In this document: one piece after another, positions 1 to 55,915 of the stretch
Layout of the letters: the number at the start of each line of letters is the position of its first letter
How positions within the stretch are numbered: the first letter of the stretch is position 1
NCBI GenBank assembly: GCA_054601695.1
Contig: BAAHQB010000354.1
Coordinates: 62,001 to 126,000 of the forward strand
Direction: 5' to 3'
DNA from: Amorphochlora amoebiformis
Taxonomy: Eukaryota > Cercozoa > Chlorarachniophyceae
DNA length: 64,000 nucleotides
Position numbers and translations under genes: made by a program
Notes under the pieces: model-generated
The model's input: the letters and a program-made list of their open reading frames with translations, nothing else
Database searches by the model: none
What the model was told of the DNA's origin: nothing

Positions 1-171
1 TATATATTATATTACAATATATATACATATATATATATACATATATACACACATAAATATATATACATATACATATGTACATACATATATAATATATATG
101 TATGTATGTGTATATATGTGTACACATATATACATACATGCATACAATCTGTATATACTATATATATAATA

Positions 172-236
<65 letters not shown>

Positions 237-368
237 GCAAATATACACTCTTTACATGTACGTACACAACAAAAAAAATATTATATGCCCAAGTATTCTA
301 TCTGATATGTCTACATATCCATATTAGATACATGCATGTTGATATGCATATATGTAGATATCTAATAC
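1..368. repeat. TA/ATGT microsatellite, intron of RetSat-like gene
   Basis: Almost pure (TA)n with TATG and TACA interruptions up to about 240, then a short mixed stretch. The donor that follows the exon at 369-418 lies at 368 on the minus strand, so this is intron. The next expected coding block of the enzyme family is not visible and must lie outside the window. Confidence 0.7.
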
Positions 369-418
369 CTTCTTTCCCACCCTAGACAGCAAAGCCCCAG
401 TGGTTAATCCTCCAATTC
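369..418 (-). CDS. RetSat-like exon 4 (second half of glycine motif)
   Basis: Enters with GA, completing a Gly codon, then encodes [16 protein letters not shown], the helix that follows the GxGxxG loop. The donor GTATTAG is at 368. The frame is open in this phase and matches the family closely. Confidence 0.72.
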
Positions 419-657
419 CTATCATTAGGATTAGGGTTAGGGTTAGGGTTAGGGTTACGTTAGGGTTAGGGTTAGGGTTACGTTAGGGTTAGGGTTAGGG
501 TTAGGGTTAGGGTTACGTTAAGGTCAGGGTTAGGGTTAGGGTTAGGGTTAGGGTTAGAGGATATACCGGACCCAACGACGATATAGTCGATATCTTTCGG
601 TATTTTTTTTGTTGCAAAACCTTTGTAAGAATATGGTTTTGTATGTATATACATATA

Positions 658-703
<46 letters not shown>

Positions 704-1065
704 TATGTAAATCTATAGATTCATATATGCTTGTGTATGTATTTTATATCTATATATATAATATATATATATATATATATTAATGTAAAAGTTAGAGATT
801 ATTGTATATTATACAGGTATGATGAGTATATATTATACTATGATTATATATTATACACCTATGTAAAACGGTTTATATATGTATATGTATGTATATATAT
901 ATACATATATGTGTATGTGTATATATAATATATATGTATATATATATGTATATATGTATGTATATATATATATATATGTATGTATATATATGTTATACAT
1001 ATAATTATAACGTAATATAAGATATCTCTATGATAATGTGTATGTGTATTAAACCCATATACATA

Positions 1066-1121
<56 letters not shown>

Positions 1122-1247
1122 CACATATATTGTATATTTGTATGTATGTGTGATACACACATATATTGTATATTTGTATGTATGTGTGTGTATATATATG
1201 TGTGTATATATATGTGTATATATATACACACACACATACACATACAC

Positions 1248-1278
<31 letters not shown>

Positions 1279-2145
1279 CATATACATACATACATATATA
1301 TATATATATACATATACACATATACTAACACCAAATATATAAATATATATATATATATATACTAACGCCAAGTAATAACAACATAGTTTAATTGGAGGAT
1401 TGAGTACGACCATACAAGGAGAATTACTTGAACAAAGTGAAAGCGAACAGGCATAAAAGTAAACGAAGAAAAACAATTTCGAGCAGTGAGAGTGAACAGA
1501 AAAGTGAGAGTGAACCAAAAAGTGAGAGTGAACAAAGAAAGGGAAAGTAAACAAAAAAGTGAGAGTAAACCAAAAAAAGGGAGTAAGGATGAGAGTGAAT
1601 GAGATGGCATGATCAAAGTACATGAAACTCGAAAGAGAGTGAACAAACAATCGTTTTTTCGGTTTTGCTGTTCACTCATGCATTCTTTTTTCACAAAGTT
1701 AACAAAAAAAGTGAGAGTGAACAAAACAAGAGATTGAGTACGAGAGTGAATGAGATTGCATGATTATAGCATATGAAAAATGCAAAAGAAGTCTATAAAG
1801 ATAATTTGAACACGAAAGAGAGTGAACAAGTGTTTTTTTCGGTTTTGTTGTTCACTCATACATTTTTGTTCACTACCCCAAAAAAAGTGAGGTTCAAAAA
1901 AGAGAGTAAACGAAAAAAGATAAAGAGAGTAAACAAAGTGAACCAGTTTGAGTGAGCGTGAACAGAGTGAGCAGGAGAATGAGAGCGAATTAATAAAAGA
2001 GGAAGATTTTATATACCATCACGCAGCGGACTAACTCGCTTGGATTCAACTTTTTGTTTTGGTACCTGTTTACAACATATATAACTCTTTGACGTTGAAC
2101 GAATAATACACCCAAACACATACACGTGTATACGTAAACACAGAA

Positions 2146-2189
<44 letters not shown>

Positions 2190-2474
2190 TATACATTTAA
2201 CATATAGATACATACTCTTTTAACATCACACACACAAAAGTATACCCGAGTGCTACCACATCAACACAATACCAACATATTGCAAATTCTTCCCAGAAAC
2301 ACTGAACTAACCCCCCTCTTTCCTCCCGAACGCAAAAAACCGAAAAATTATGAATGTCGCCTCTACCTTGACATACCCCCTCGGCAAATGCCTCGGGACG
2401 AAAATAGGGTACAACATGTACACCAACACAGCAAACACAGCTCCGAGCAAGCCGAGAAAGACGGAAATAAACAT
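369..2474 (-). CDS. RetSat/carotenoid isomerase-like FAD oxidoreductase, 5' part of gene
   Basis: Minus-strand gene with four phase-matched exons: 2474-2367, 2065-2017, 620-567 and 418-369; it then leaves the window. The start is an ATG followed at once by a hydrophobic stretch ([19 protein letters not shown]), a likely membrane anchor, then a basic linker. The last two exons join to give [16 protein letters not shown], a Rossmann GxGxxG dinucleotide-binding motif, preceded by a Lys/Asp-rich lead-in as in all-trans-retinol saturases and carotenoid isomerases. Family knowledge: these membrane-bound enzymes bind FAD and act on polyene double bonds. Inference: family level only, because the substrate-binding part is not in view. 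Phases run 0/1/1/0 with GT-AG borders throughout. Other FAD-dependent amine-oxidase-type enzymes share the motif, so RetSat is preferred rather than proven. Confidence 0.72.
419..566 (-). repeat. Intron composed of TTAGGG telomeric repeat
   Basis: The 148-bp intron between the two glycine-motif exons is nearly all TTAGGG units on the plus strand (427-558), so CCCTAA in the transcript. A few units read TTACG or AAGGTCAGGG. The donor GTATATCCTC lies directly before the array and the acceptor AATGATAG directly after it. Confidence 0.85.
567..620 (-). CDS. RetSat-like exon 3 (first half of glycine motif)
   Basis: Acceptor TTACAAAG, donor GTATAT at 566. It encodes a stretch ending [10 protein letters not shown], the beta strand and first part of the FAD-binding motif. 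The remaining glycines come from the exon at 369-418, after an intron made of telomeric repeat. Confidence 0.7.
621..2016. repeat. Intron 2 of RetSat-like gene: microsatellites and GTGAACAAA-rich repeat
   Basis: From 640 to 1370 there is (TA)n with TATG, TATC and CACA interruptions, including a 40-bp tandem pair near 1125-1190. From 1430 to 1980 there is a purine-rich degenerate repeat built on AGTGAGAGTGAACAAA, with two longer related copies (about 1605-1690 and 1750-1870). No exon could be supported here. Confidence 0.7.
2017..2065 (-). CDS. RetSat-like exon 2 (basic linker)
   Basis: Acceptor TGTAAACAG, 16 codons plus one base, donor GTATAT. It encodes [16 protein letters not shown], a charged linker between the anchor and the catalytic part. 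It enters in phase 0 and leaves in phase 1, matching both neighbours. Confidence 0.62.
2367..2474 (-). CDS. RetSat-like exon 1 (start codon, membrane anchor)
   Basis: Thirty-six codons from ATG (2474-2472) to a donor GTAGAG at 2366. The encoded residues 2-25 are strongly hydrophobic and are followed by a Pro/Arg stretch, which fits a signal anchor. Reading on without splicing would stop at 2307, giving a 55-residue peptide. The splice is preferred because the next exon is in phase and leads to the FAD motif. Confidence 0.65.
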
Positions 2475-3378
2475 GGGTTTTTCGCTCTTGAATGTCCGAG
2501 GATATAGGATCGGGGGGGGGGGATAAGAGAGAGGAAGGTCGGCGGATCTTTCTCTCGATTTCGGCTTATGAATGTCCCGTCGTGTCTACGCGGAAGTTCG
2601 GAACCTTTTTTGACTGACTCTTATGACACCATCATACCAGGTATTACGCGCGTGAAATATCCGATATATTAATATATTTAATAATATTCCGGCATCTATT
2701 CACGCCAATTTTCACAGAGTCACTCATAGTGACATCCCCACCCACACAGTCACTCATAGTGACAACACCACCCGTCACGTAGAGTGACAGATCCGAATTC
2801 CACTCACAATCGGCGCGGGTGTCAAAGCTTGTGGCATTGTGTGCGTTCAAGATCTAATATCTACTGATTCGCCAGAGTAAACCTCCGGTTTGTTGCATTG
2901 TTAATCCTGCTTGGTTTTGCTGACAAACAGTGAAAGAAAGAGAGAGTTTGAGGAATGGAGAAAGAGAAGGGAAAAAAAATTGAGATGAAAGCCAGAGACC
3001 AGGCGATTACGATAGAGTTGAGAGCATGCGACTACGACAAAGGCGAGAGGAGGGCGAGAGGAGTGAGAGACATAAGAGACACGATGGATACAGCCGGGTG
3101 AGTCCGGTCGATATTCAAAGTTCTTCGATTTTTTTGCTTCAACCCAGTAAATTGGAAGGGAAACCGAACGGAGTAGTTGAAACAGCAGACTTCGGAAAAA
3201 ATCTACCCGCAGGGATATGATCTGAGATTTCAGCCTGTTGGTGATATCAGATGGATTTTCGGTTGAGTGTAAACGCTGCAAAGAGGCCATCAGTATGTGC
3301 GAATATCTATTCCGCTTCGAGTCGATGATATTTGAGAGAATTCTTAGATTGATGATGAAAAATGGTACGATTTGTGAC
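2475..3378. other. Spacer upstream of RetSat-like gene, mostly single-copy
   Basis: About 45% GC and mostly unique sequence, with a G-run (2512-2521), a CGCG-containing patch near 2650, three palindromes (2719-2788) and a GA-rich tract (2930-3070). It probably holds the promoter and 5' leader of the minus-strand oxidoreductase. A 159-codon minus-strand frame (2901-3380) has no recognisable domain and includes low-complexity Ser/Leu, so it was not called. Confidence 0.4.
2719..2788. repeat. Three spaced GTCACT-AGTGAC palindromes
   Basis: GTCACTCATAGTGAC occurs at 2719-2733 and 2749-2763. A diverged copy (GTCACGTAGAGTGAC) is at 2774-2788. Spacing is 30 and 25 bp. Each arm pair is a perfect or near-perfect inverted repeat with a 3-bp centre. 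They lie upstream of the oxidoreductase start, so a dimeric regulator site is possible. Confidence 0.45.
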
Positions 3379-4375
<997 letters not shown>

Positions 4376-5265
4376 AGTATATGGATAAAATACACGAGCA
4401 TGAGACACTCTGCAATCACATCGACACACATAGATACACATATACAAACATCCGTCCTTATCTCTCTCTCTCTTATACCCTCTCTAGCTTACCCAAACTT
4501 TCTCAATCTCTCTTTCATCACAATTACACGAAATCTTCAAGATTTCAAGCCTTTTTACCCCTCTCTGTTCGCCAGTGCTTGTTTCTCGAAAAGCTCGTAT
4601 GAGGTCTATATTACCCAAAAAACCTCCGTCGGGATATCTCAATTACAAAAAATTCAGACCTCTCCCCCGACTTACTTCTCTCTTCAGTTAGCAGTGACAG
4701 TGTTGCTTTTTTTCCTGGCTTTCTGGCTGTCTGTTTCTAACTCTTTCTCGAGATATACCTCTCTGATATCAGCTTTTGGAACATATGATAATATGTCCAG
4801 ATGTGGGGTCTAGTTCTCCTCTCCTCTCCCTCTCTGTGAGTGTGTGTTCATAATCGACAGATATTCAAACCCTGAATCTTTCAAAAGTCTCGAATTGATG
4901 CTGTCTATTCCCTCAAATTGCTTAAAAACTGATTTTTCAGGAAGAAGTCGGAATAATAATTCGCCGAAAGTTTTGAAGAAAAACAGCCCAAAATGCATCC
5001 ATCAATCACATCTGACCGGAATCATTCGACATGCCGTTATTATTCTAATAATTTCAAAATCTCACAGCCTTTTTGGTATTTACTAATACTCTCTATGCCT
5101 AAAAATATACCCACTATCTCAGGAAATCACCTAAAATAAAACTTTGCTTAATTCAAGGAATAATTCGCCGGATGTGTGACCCCTAAAGTTACCCCGACCA
5201 TCAACCAACACTTCGGGATCAATTGCTTCTTGTCAAAACCCGAAGACATATTTGCCACGGACGTC
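4376..5265 (+). other. Single-copy region upstream of the receptor gene
   Basis: Pyrimidine-rich and unique, free of TA tracts. It is the likely promoter and 5' leader of the receptor. A 137-codon frame (4400-4813) holds one hydrophobic stretch but no recognised domain. An open stretch runs into the first receptor exon from 5164, but no acceptor precedes it, so translation is taken to begin at the ATG at 5266. Confidence 0.35.
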
Positions 5266-30410
<25,145 letters not shown>

Positions 30411-30660
30411 ATATTTGGATATCTAGATATTTGGATATCTGGATATCTAGATATCTAGATGTATCTTACGGGAGGTGGAGAATGAGATGGCGGATAAGAC
30501 GTATAGATATAGTATATATAGATATCTAGATATCTAGACACTGAGAATGAGATGGCTGATAAGATGTATAATATCTAGAAGATGCATCCAGATATCTAGA
30601 TATCTAGATATCTAGATATCTAGATATCTAGATATCTAGATATCTAGATATCTAAATACA
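30411..30660 (+). repeat. AGATATCT palindromic repeat with copies of the CDS tail
   Basis: Runs of AGATATCT/AGATATTTGG flank two partial copies of the end of the coding sequence (GAGAATGAGATGGCGGATAA near 30479 and a GCTGAT variant near 30543). The tail copies lie in the 3' untranslated region. Confidence 0.75.
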
Positions 30661-31071
30661 CGGGTAGGTGATCATTTATTTATGCTGTCTCAAGATTGAA
30701 CCCATATCGTTTATATTTTTTAATTAGGCGGCTTAACATACCCTAAGGTCTGGGAAGTTACTAAGTTATCAAGTTCGTTGAGGTCACCACGTGGGTATAT
30801 ATTGACATATTTCTAGATTTATATACTCGTATATCTGATAGTATATATCTGGATATCTCGATACGAGATATGTAGGATATATATATATATATACGTAATA
30901 TGTGGAAGAATAATACCGTAATATATAGTCACTGATCTAGAGAGTATAAGTTGTACCATATAATATACTCTGATACTATCACATATTTATATATATATAT
31001 ATATACACACACATATACATATCATACGACAGATACTAATACTATTGTACATATACGTATATGTACTATAG

Positions 31072-31121
<50 letters not shown>

Positions 31122-31660
31122 ATACACACATATGTATGTAAACCAATGCACATATACACTAGAAACAAACATACCAGTGAGATCTCCATACGTGCGCCAT
31201 ACTAAAATTGACTAGCAAGATGTAGTAATACCATGGTATTAAATTACAGTTCGCCAGAGAGAGTAAGACAGCGAGGGAGAGAGGAAGAGAGAGAGACAGT
31301 GAGAAAGAGAAAGAAAGAGAAAGATAGAGAGAGGGAGAGAGTGGACCTCGGCTTAACTGACACGCATGTATTACAAACGTACGTACGTATACATCATTGC
31401 CGCAATGGTATAAAGTACACATGACTGGACTACGTACGTATAGTAGTCTGATAATCCATGTATTAAGTGTATATGGTTTCGGATGTACGTACGTACATAC
31501 GTATGTACGTACGTACGTATGATATTTTTACGAATTGTGTAGAATCACCGGAGGGGATTGGTTTGTTTTTGAATGCAATATTATAATTGTTGTCTTCTCA
31601 GTGGCATGCTTTTAGTTGGGTGCGTATACCCTAGTATTATGATTCATACTCTATAATATT

Positions 31661-31702
<42 letters not shown>

Positions 31703-31958
31703 TATACATACAACAAATATATATATATATATACATATACATATATTGATACACACATATATGTGTATGTAAATAATAGAATACAATGTTATACTATAGT
31801 ATATACATATACACACACACACACATGTATATGTATGTGTACATATGTATGTATGTATATACATATATCAATTGAACATATTCATATATATTATATATAT
31901 ATATCTCTTTATCCAGTTTTTGGTTTCAACTTGGTGCGTATACCTAGTACTATGATGC

Positions 31959-31989
<31 letters not shown>

Positions 31990-32812
31990 CATAATATATA
32001 TATGTATACATACATACATATATATATATATATGCATTCCACTCCTGCTCCGGCTCCGGCTTCGGCTTCGCCTTCGCCTACGCCGTCGTATCGTCGTGTC
32101 ATTATACTTCACTATACTATACTACGCGTACTAATATTTATATACATATATTTATATATATATGTACATATACATACATATATATGTATGTATACATACA
32201 TACATATTCAATACATATACATATATAATTATTTATAATGCATACACATAAAAGCCTATGATATACTATGATACCTATATATATATATGTATGTATATAT
32301 ATATATATCCATATGGTTTCATTCTTTCTATAATAACGATTAAGTTGCGTACATACGTGCAAAATAACAAGTACATCACAAATGTTAAAAAAGCGGCTAA
32401 ATCTTCCCTGATTGCCAATATCCGTTACTGGCCGTTACTGTCCGAAAGAAACCGTTACTGATCACCTGGCTTTCCCCGGCGAAGCTTGAAATGACTACAT
32501 CACTAATGGTAAAAAAGCGGCTACATCTTCCGTGATTGCCAATATCCGTTACTGGCCGTTACTGTCCGATAGAAACCGTTACTGATCACCTGATTTTCCC
32601 CAGCGGGGTCTATAGGTGGACAGATTTGCGGATATTTACATTCCGAAGCTTGTCATTTAAGCCTCACAGCGCCAAATTATACAGCGACATTTTTTTTTTT
32701 TTGTGTATTCTTCGGGTTGTTTAGTATGCGTAATATACATCTCATCCATCTAGCTAGCACGTGCTGAAACTAGTGATATATGGGTATGTTTTGATGTTTG
32801 ATATCGTTGGGA
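30661..32812. other. Convergent spacer, left part
   Basis: Unique AT-rich sequence to 30980, TA microsatellites, a GA-rich tract (31255-31340), ACGTACGT runs (31378-31520), and an alternating (GGCTTC/GGCTCC)-type tract at 32040-32090. A tandem pair of about 130 bp sits at 32385-32605. No coding exon supported on either strand. Confidence 0.5.
32385..32605. repeat. Tandem pair containing CCGTTACTG triplets
   Basis: AAAAAAGCGGCTA(A/C)ATCTTCC(C/G)TGATTGCC and about 70 further bases occur twice, ending GATCACCTG(G/A). Each copy carries three CCGTTACTG words. GC-rich for this region. Confidence 0.75.
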
Positions 32813-32902
32813 TTATATGGGTGTGTTCGGATGTTTGAGATTAGTGAAAAATACGAATATTTTCTGATGTTTGAAATCTCTATCTGCAACGGTTTCGGGA
32901 AT
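32813..32902 (-). CDS. Candidate alternative terminal exon
   Basis: Strong acceptor ATATATTTCTTCAG, then 29 codons and TAA in phase 0 (starts IPETVADRDFKHQKIFVFF). It is in phase with the donor at 34479, so it could replace the terminal exon at 34053-34088. The segment is also built from three diverged copies of a TTTTGATGTTTGA word, so chance openness is possible. Confidence 0.3.
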   Translation of the reverse strand: MPETVADRDFKHQKIFVFFTNLKHPNTPI

Positions 32903-32955
32903 CTGAAGAAATATATGAGTAAGATATAAGATTTTATGTATTATATATGGCATGT

Positions 32956-32992
<37 letters not shown>

Positions 32993-33207
32993 GTTTACAT
33001 GTGTATATATACATTTATACGCTGGATATAAATGTCTAGTATATATATATGATAACATGTGAATAATGATATATGTATATATATATATATATATATATTT
33101 GTACAATACGCCTATATATAGAATATACATATATATAATATATATATATATATATTTACATATATATATATATATGGTAGTCTATAGCACATTAGAGTAT
33201 ATACATA

Positions 33208-33249
<42 letters not shown>

Positions 33250-33293
33250 GTTACTTAGTATGTACAATATTATATACATATGTTGCAACAATA

Positions 33294-33370
33294 GAGCCTA
33301 TCTAGGGTATACATTACATATATACATATTGTTCGTATACATGTAGGCTACACGACACAAACATCGAACG

Positions 33371-33406
<36 letters not shown>

Positions 33407-33560
33407 TACAAACACATATTCACATATCACACAATGTAATATTATATACATTTTCGTAAACAATAGACTTTAACAACAGCCTATCTAGGGTATACATTAC
33501 ATATATACATATTGTCCGTATACATGTATGCTACACGACCCAAACATCGAATATAATATA

Positions 33561-33594
<34 letters not shown>

Positions 33595-33741
33595 CTACAA
33601 ACACATATTCACATATCACACAATATAATATTATATACATTTTCGTAAACAAGAGACTTTAACAACAGCCTATCTAGGGTATATATTACATACATACATA
33701 TTGTCCGTGTATGTGTGGGCTACACGACACAAACATCGAAC

Positions 33742-33783
<42 letters not shown>

Positions 33784-33835
33784 CATATCACACAATATAA
33801 TATTATACATTCTCGTAAACAAGAGACTTTAACAG
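33294..33835. repeat. Three tandem copies of a ~180-bp unit
   Basis: CCTATCTAGGGTATACATTACATA through ACACGAC(A/C)CAAACATCGAA, a TA tract, ACACATATTCACATATCACA and TTCGTAAACAA(T/G)AGACTTTAACA. The third copy lacks part of the middle. Located just beyond the end of the fucosyltransferase-like gene. Confidence 0.8.
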
Positions 33836-33871
33836 CAAAAGAACACATGTGTGTACTCAATATGTATATAT

Positions 33872-33941
<70 letters not shown>

Positions 33942-34052
33942 TTATATATATGTATATATTTGAAAGTATGCATATATGTGGGTATATTGATATATATATA
34001 GATTGATACATATATATATATATATATATATAGATATGTCAATACCTGGTCA

Positions 34053-51812
<17,760 letters not shown>

Positions 51813-51838
51813 CTAAACACCTATATATGTATGTATAT

Positions 51839-51869
<31 letters not shown>

Positions 51870-51961
51870 TATGTATATATATGTATGTATGTATATATGT
51901 ATATATGTATATATATATATATATATATTGTATGTTTTTTTTATTTGTAATTCTTAAACCC

Positions 51962-52017
<56 letters not shown>

Positions 52018-52031
52018 ATATTATATATTTT

Positions 52032-52073
<42 letters not shown>

Positions 52074-52512
52074 TGTACAATATTCATGTATAAAAAGGCA
52101 AACATTTTCATAACAATATGTATATATATATATATATATATACATATATATGATGCATATATATATATATATATAAAATACATATACATATATATATATA
52201 TATATACATATATTTTCTATATTTATACGTGTATATACACATATGCTAATAATGTTCAAAATTACCAATGTAAGTATGTATGCATGTATACATGTGCAAA
52301 TATAATTCACTTGTGTTATTATGTTGATAATAGTAAAAAACGTATTTTTATGGCGTTGTGTATACGATATGTGTACATATATATATGTGTGTATATGTAT
52401 ATATATGTATATATATGTGTATATATGTATGTTAATATATACTTATGTATAAATGTGTGCGTGTAAATCCTTACATATTATTCTATATATATATATATAT
52501 TACATATGTACT

Positions 52513-52544
<32 letters not shown>

Positions 52545-52710
52545 TGTGTATATATGTATAATTCATTCATAGTAACTATATGCGTAATATATGTATACAC
52601 ATGTACATTATATATTTAAAGATACATGTATTGATATATATATATATATACATACATATATATATATACATGTTATCATGGAAACATACATCTACATACA
52701 CATATATGTT

Positions 52711-52749
<39 letters not shown>

Positions 52750-52803
52750 TATTTATATTTAAAGATATATATATATATATTATATATATTTAAAGATATA
52801 TAT

Positions 52804-52848
<45 letters not shown>

Positions 52849-52914
52849 CATCCTATGAATCTTCATAGTGCTGATAATCATAGTTAAGTTGCCTTATATA
52901 TATGTATGTATGAG

Positions 52915-52969
<55 letters not shown>

Positions 52970-53141
52970 ATACATATATACATATATAATACATATTACA
53001 CACGCACATATATATAATATATAAATATATAATATATATGTATGTGTATAGATATATATACATGTACACACGCACATACGTAAATATATGTATATGTATG
53101 TACATAATTTATATATATATATATATATATATATATCATAC
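51813..53141. repeat. Microsatellite stretch with one diverged exon-end copy
   Basis: TA and TATG repeats. A copy of the 3' half of the exon at 53142 lies at about 52855-52900 with its donor destroyed. Unique islands near 52250-52370 and 52440-52480 show no clear exon. Confidence 0.6.
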
Positions 53142-53206
53142 CTTGGATCTTCAATAGTACTCGTAATCATAGTTAAGTTGCCTTTTATCGGATTTAGACC
53201 ATTTTC
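53142..53206 (-). CDS. Candidate exon, minus-strand gene
   Basis: Acceptor ATATATAG, donor GTATGA; encodes [20 protein letters not shown] plus Pro, phase 0 to 2, the only open frame. Five acceptor-end copies lie upstream. Its phase does not match 51812 directly, so an exon between them is missing from the model. Confidence 0.5.
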
Positions 53207-53289
53207 CTATATATAACATACATGATATATATATTATATAATTATATATATATATATATATATGTTATATGTATACATACATACATACA

Positions 53290-53362
53290 CATACACATAC
53301 ACACATATACATATATAGTTAAGTTGCCTTTTATCGGATTTAGACCATTTTCCTAATATATA

Positions 53363-53393
<31 letters not shown>

Positions 53394-53430
53394 AATTATA
53401 TATATATATATATATGCATATGTTATATGT

Positions 53431-53466
<36 letters not shown>

Positions 53467-53928
53467 GTAAATACATATATACATATACAGTTAAGTTGAC
53501 TTTTATCGGACTTAGACCATTTGCCTATATATAACATATATATATATACATTATATAATTATATATATATATATATATACACATATATATATATATGTTA
53601 CATGCATACACACACACACACACACATATATATACACACACACACACACATATATACATATATACAATATAGTTAAGTTGCCTTTTATCGGATTTAGACC
53701 ATTTTCCTAATATATAACATATATGTATATATATAAATTATATATACATACATATGTATACATATATATTATATGTATACATACATAAATATGTATATAT
53801 ATATATATATACGTATATACACATATAGTTCAACTGCCTTTTATCGGATTTACACCATTTTCCTAATATACAACATAATATATATATGTAAATTATATTA
53901 TATATATATATATATATATATACATATG

Positions 53929-53992
<64 letters not shown>

Positions 53993-54060
53993 ATATGTAT
54001 ATATATATATATATAGTTAGTTGCCTTTTATCGGATTTAGACCATTTTCCTAATACATAA
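53290..54060 (-). repeat. Five acceptor-end copies of the exon at 53206
   Basis: Units with AGTTAAGTTGCCTTTTATCG and GATTTAGACCATTTTCCTAA (plus strand) near 53310, 53490, 53670, 53825 and 54014, with TA and CA spacers. On the minus strand each shows TTAG followed by the exon's first codons. Confidence 0.85.
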
Positions 54061-54236
54061 CATATATGTATAAATATATACATATAAATACATATGTATG
54101 TGTATATGTATATATTTACACATACATGCATAATATATATGTACGTGTATATATGTATATATTACATGTATACATATATATATATATATAAAAACACACA
54201 TGTACGTATATACAAATCATAGTTAAGTTTTTTTGT

Positions 54237-54267
<31 letters not shown>

Positions 54268-54365
54268 CATACATATACATATACATCATTTATACATATG
54301 GTTCACAGCATGTGTAGCTAGCCCGGAACCTATAGCTAGTTAATTACTATCGTTAGACTACGGTT

Positions 54366-54665
54366 AGATAGAGCCATGTTCGGAACCCAAACAGTCCCGG
54401 AACCCAAGCAGAAGAAGTCCCGGAACCCAAGAACAGTCCCGGAACCCAAGCAGAAGAAGTCCCGGAACCCAAGCAGTCCCGGAACCCAAGAAGTCCCGGA
54501 ACCCAAACAGTCCCGGAACCCAAACAGTCCCGGAACCCAAGCAGTCCCAAACAGTCCTGGAACCCAAGCAGTCCAAACAGTCCTGGAACCCAAACAGTCC
54601 CGGAACCCAAACAGTCCCGGAACCAAAGCAGTCCCGGAACCCAAACAGTCCCGGAACCGAGGGAA
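54366..54665. repeat. 17-bp GGAACCCAA satellite
   Basis: About 18 units of AGTCCCGGAACCCAA(A/G)C, some shortened or extended with AGAAGA. GC-rich and free of TA. Both strands are open for about 100 codons because 17 is not a multiple of three and stop words are absent. Bordered by a short unique region (54666-54840). Confidence 0.85.
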
Positions 54666-54838
54666 CCCATGGGTTCCGGAGGATGAGAGAGAGAGAGAGG
54701 AAGCGTGTCAGACTACCGCACGAAGGTTATGAATAATCATTTTGTCATAATCGACTAAATTACACCAGAGTGCTACTAGAGGTGTAAAAAGACAACTGAG
54801 ATAGATTTATCCGGATGTAACTCATGTATATATGTATG

Positions 54839-54872
<34 letters not shown>

Positions 54873-54951
54873 TATATATATATATATATAAGTATATATA
54901 TATATATAGGTCTTATGGGCCTCCAGAATAACGATGGTACGATATGGTAAA

Positions 54952-54986
<35 letters not shown>

Positions 54987-55050
54987 CATATATATATATA
55001 TAAGCATTTATATACATATATATATATATATAATATAGATATATATGTAA

Positions 55051-55082
<32 letters not shown>

Positions 55083-55083
55083 G

Positions 55084-55125
<42 letters not shown>

Positions 55126-55178
55126 GCATATGGTAGAATTATGCGGACAAGAGTGCTGACCTGCTGGACCACTGAACT

Positions 55179-55227
<49 letters not shown>

Positions 55228-55302
55228 GCATATATATATATATATATATATATTTATGGACATTCATATACTTGCATATAATATACTTTCATATATATAT
55301 AA

Positions 55303-55385
<83 letters not shown>

Positions 55386-55859
55386 ATATATATATGCGTA
55401 TATATATGTATATAGATATTACATATATGTATGTATATTGATATATATATATCGTTGTATTAGAAACGGATTAAAATTTCTTTTCTTATATATGTAAAGA
55501 GTATATATATATATATATATATATGTTTATACATGCATGACTATATATATATATATATATATATTTATATAAATTTAAATACAACATTGTAATATATAAC
55601 ACATAACGATGTTTATATTGTAGCAAAACAAAAGCTATATATATCCACATATATATATATGTATGTGTGTGTATATATATATTATATATATGTATGTATA
55701 CACATATATGTATACACATAATATATAATGTAATACTGCTATTATATTACAACTTTACTGTTGTAGCAAAATAGAAGATATGTATATATGTATATATAAT
55801 ATATATATATATATTATACCATCCTTTCTCTTACATGTTATATATGTCGCATTACACAG

Positions 55860-55915
<56 letters not shown>

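Noticed and set aside
54353-54732. Overlapping ~100-codon frames on both strands
   Set aside because: 17-bp satellite without stop words; frames shift every unit and match no protein.
55130-55180. tRNA-like island (GGTAGAATTATGCGGACAAG)
   Set aside because: No cloverleaf with matching arms could be formed by eye.
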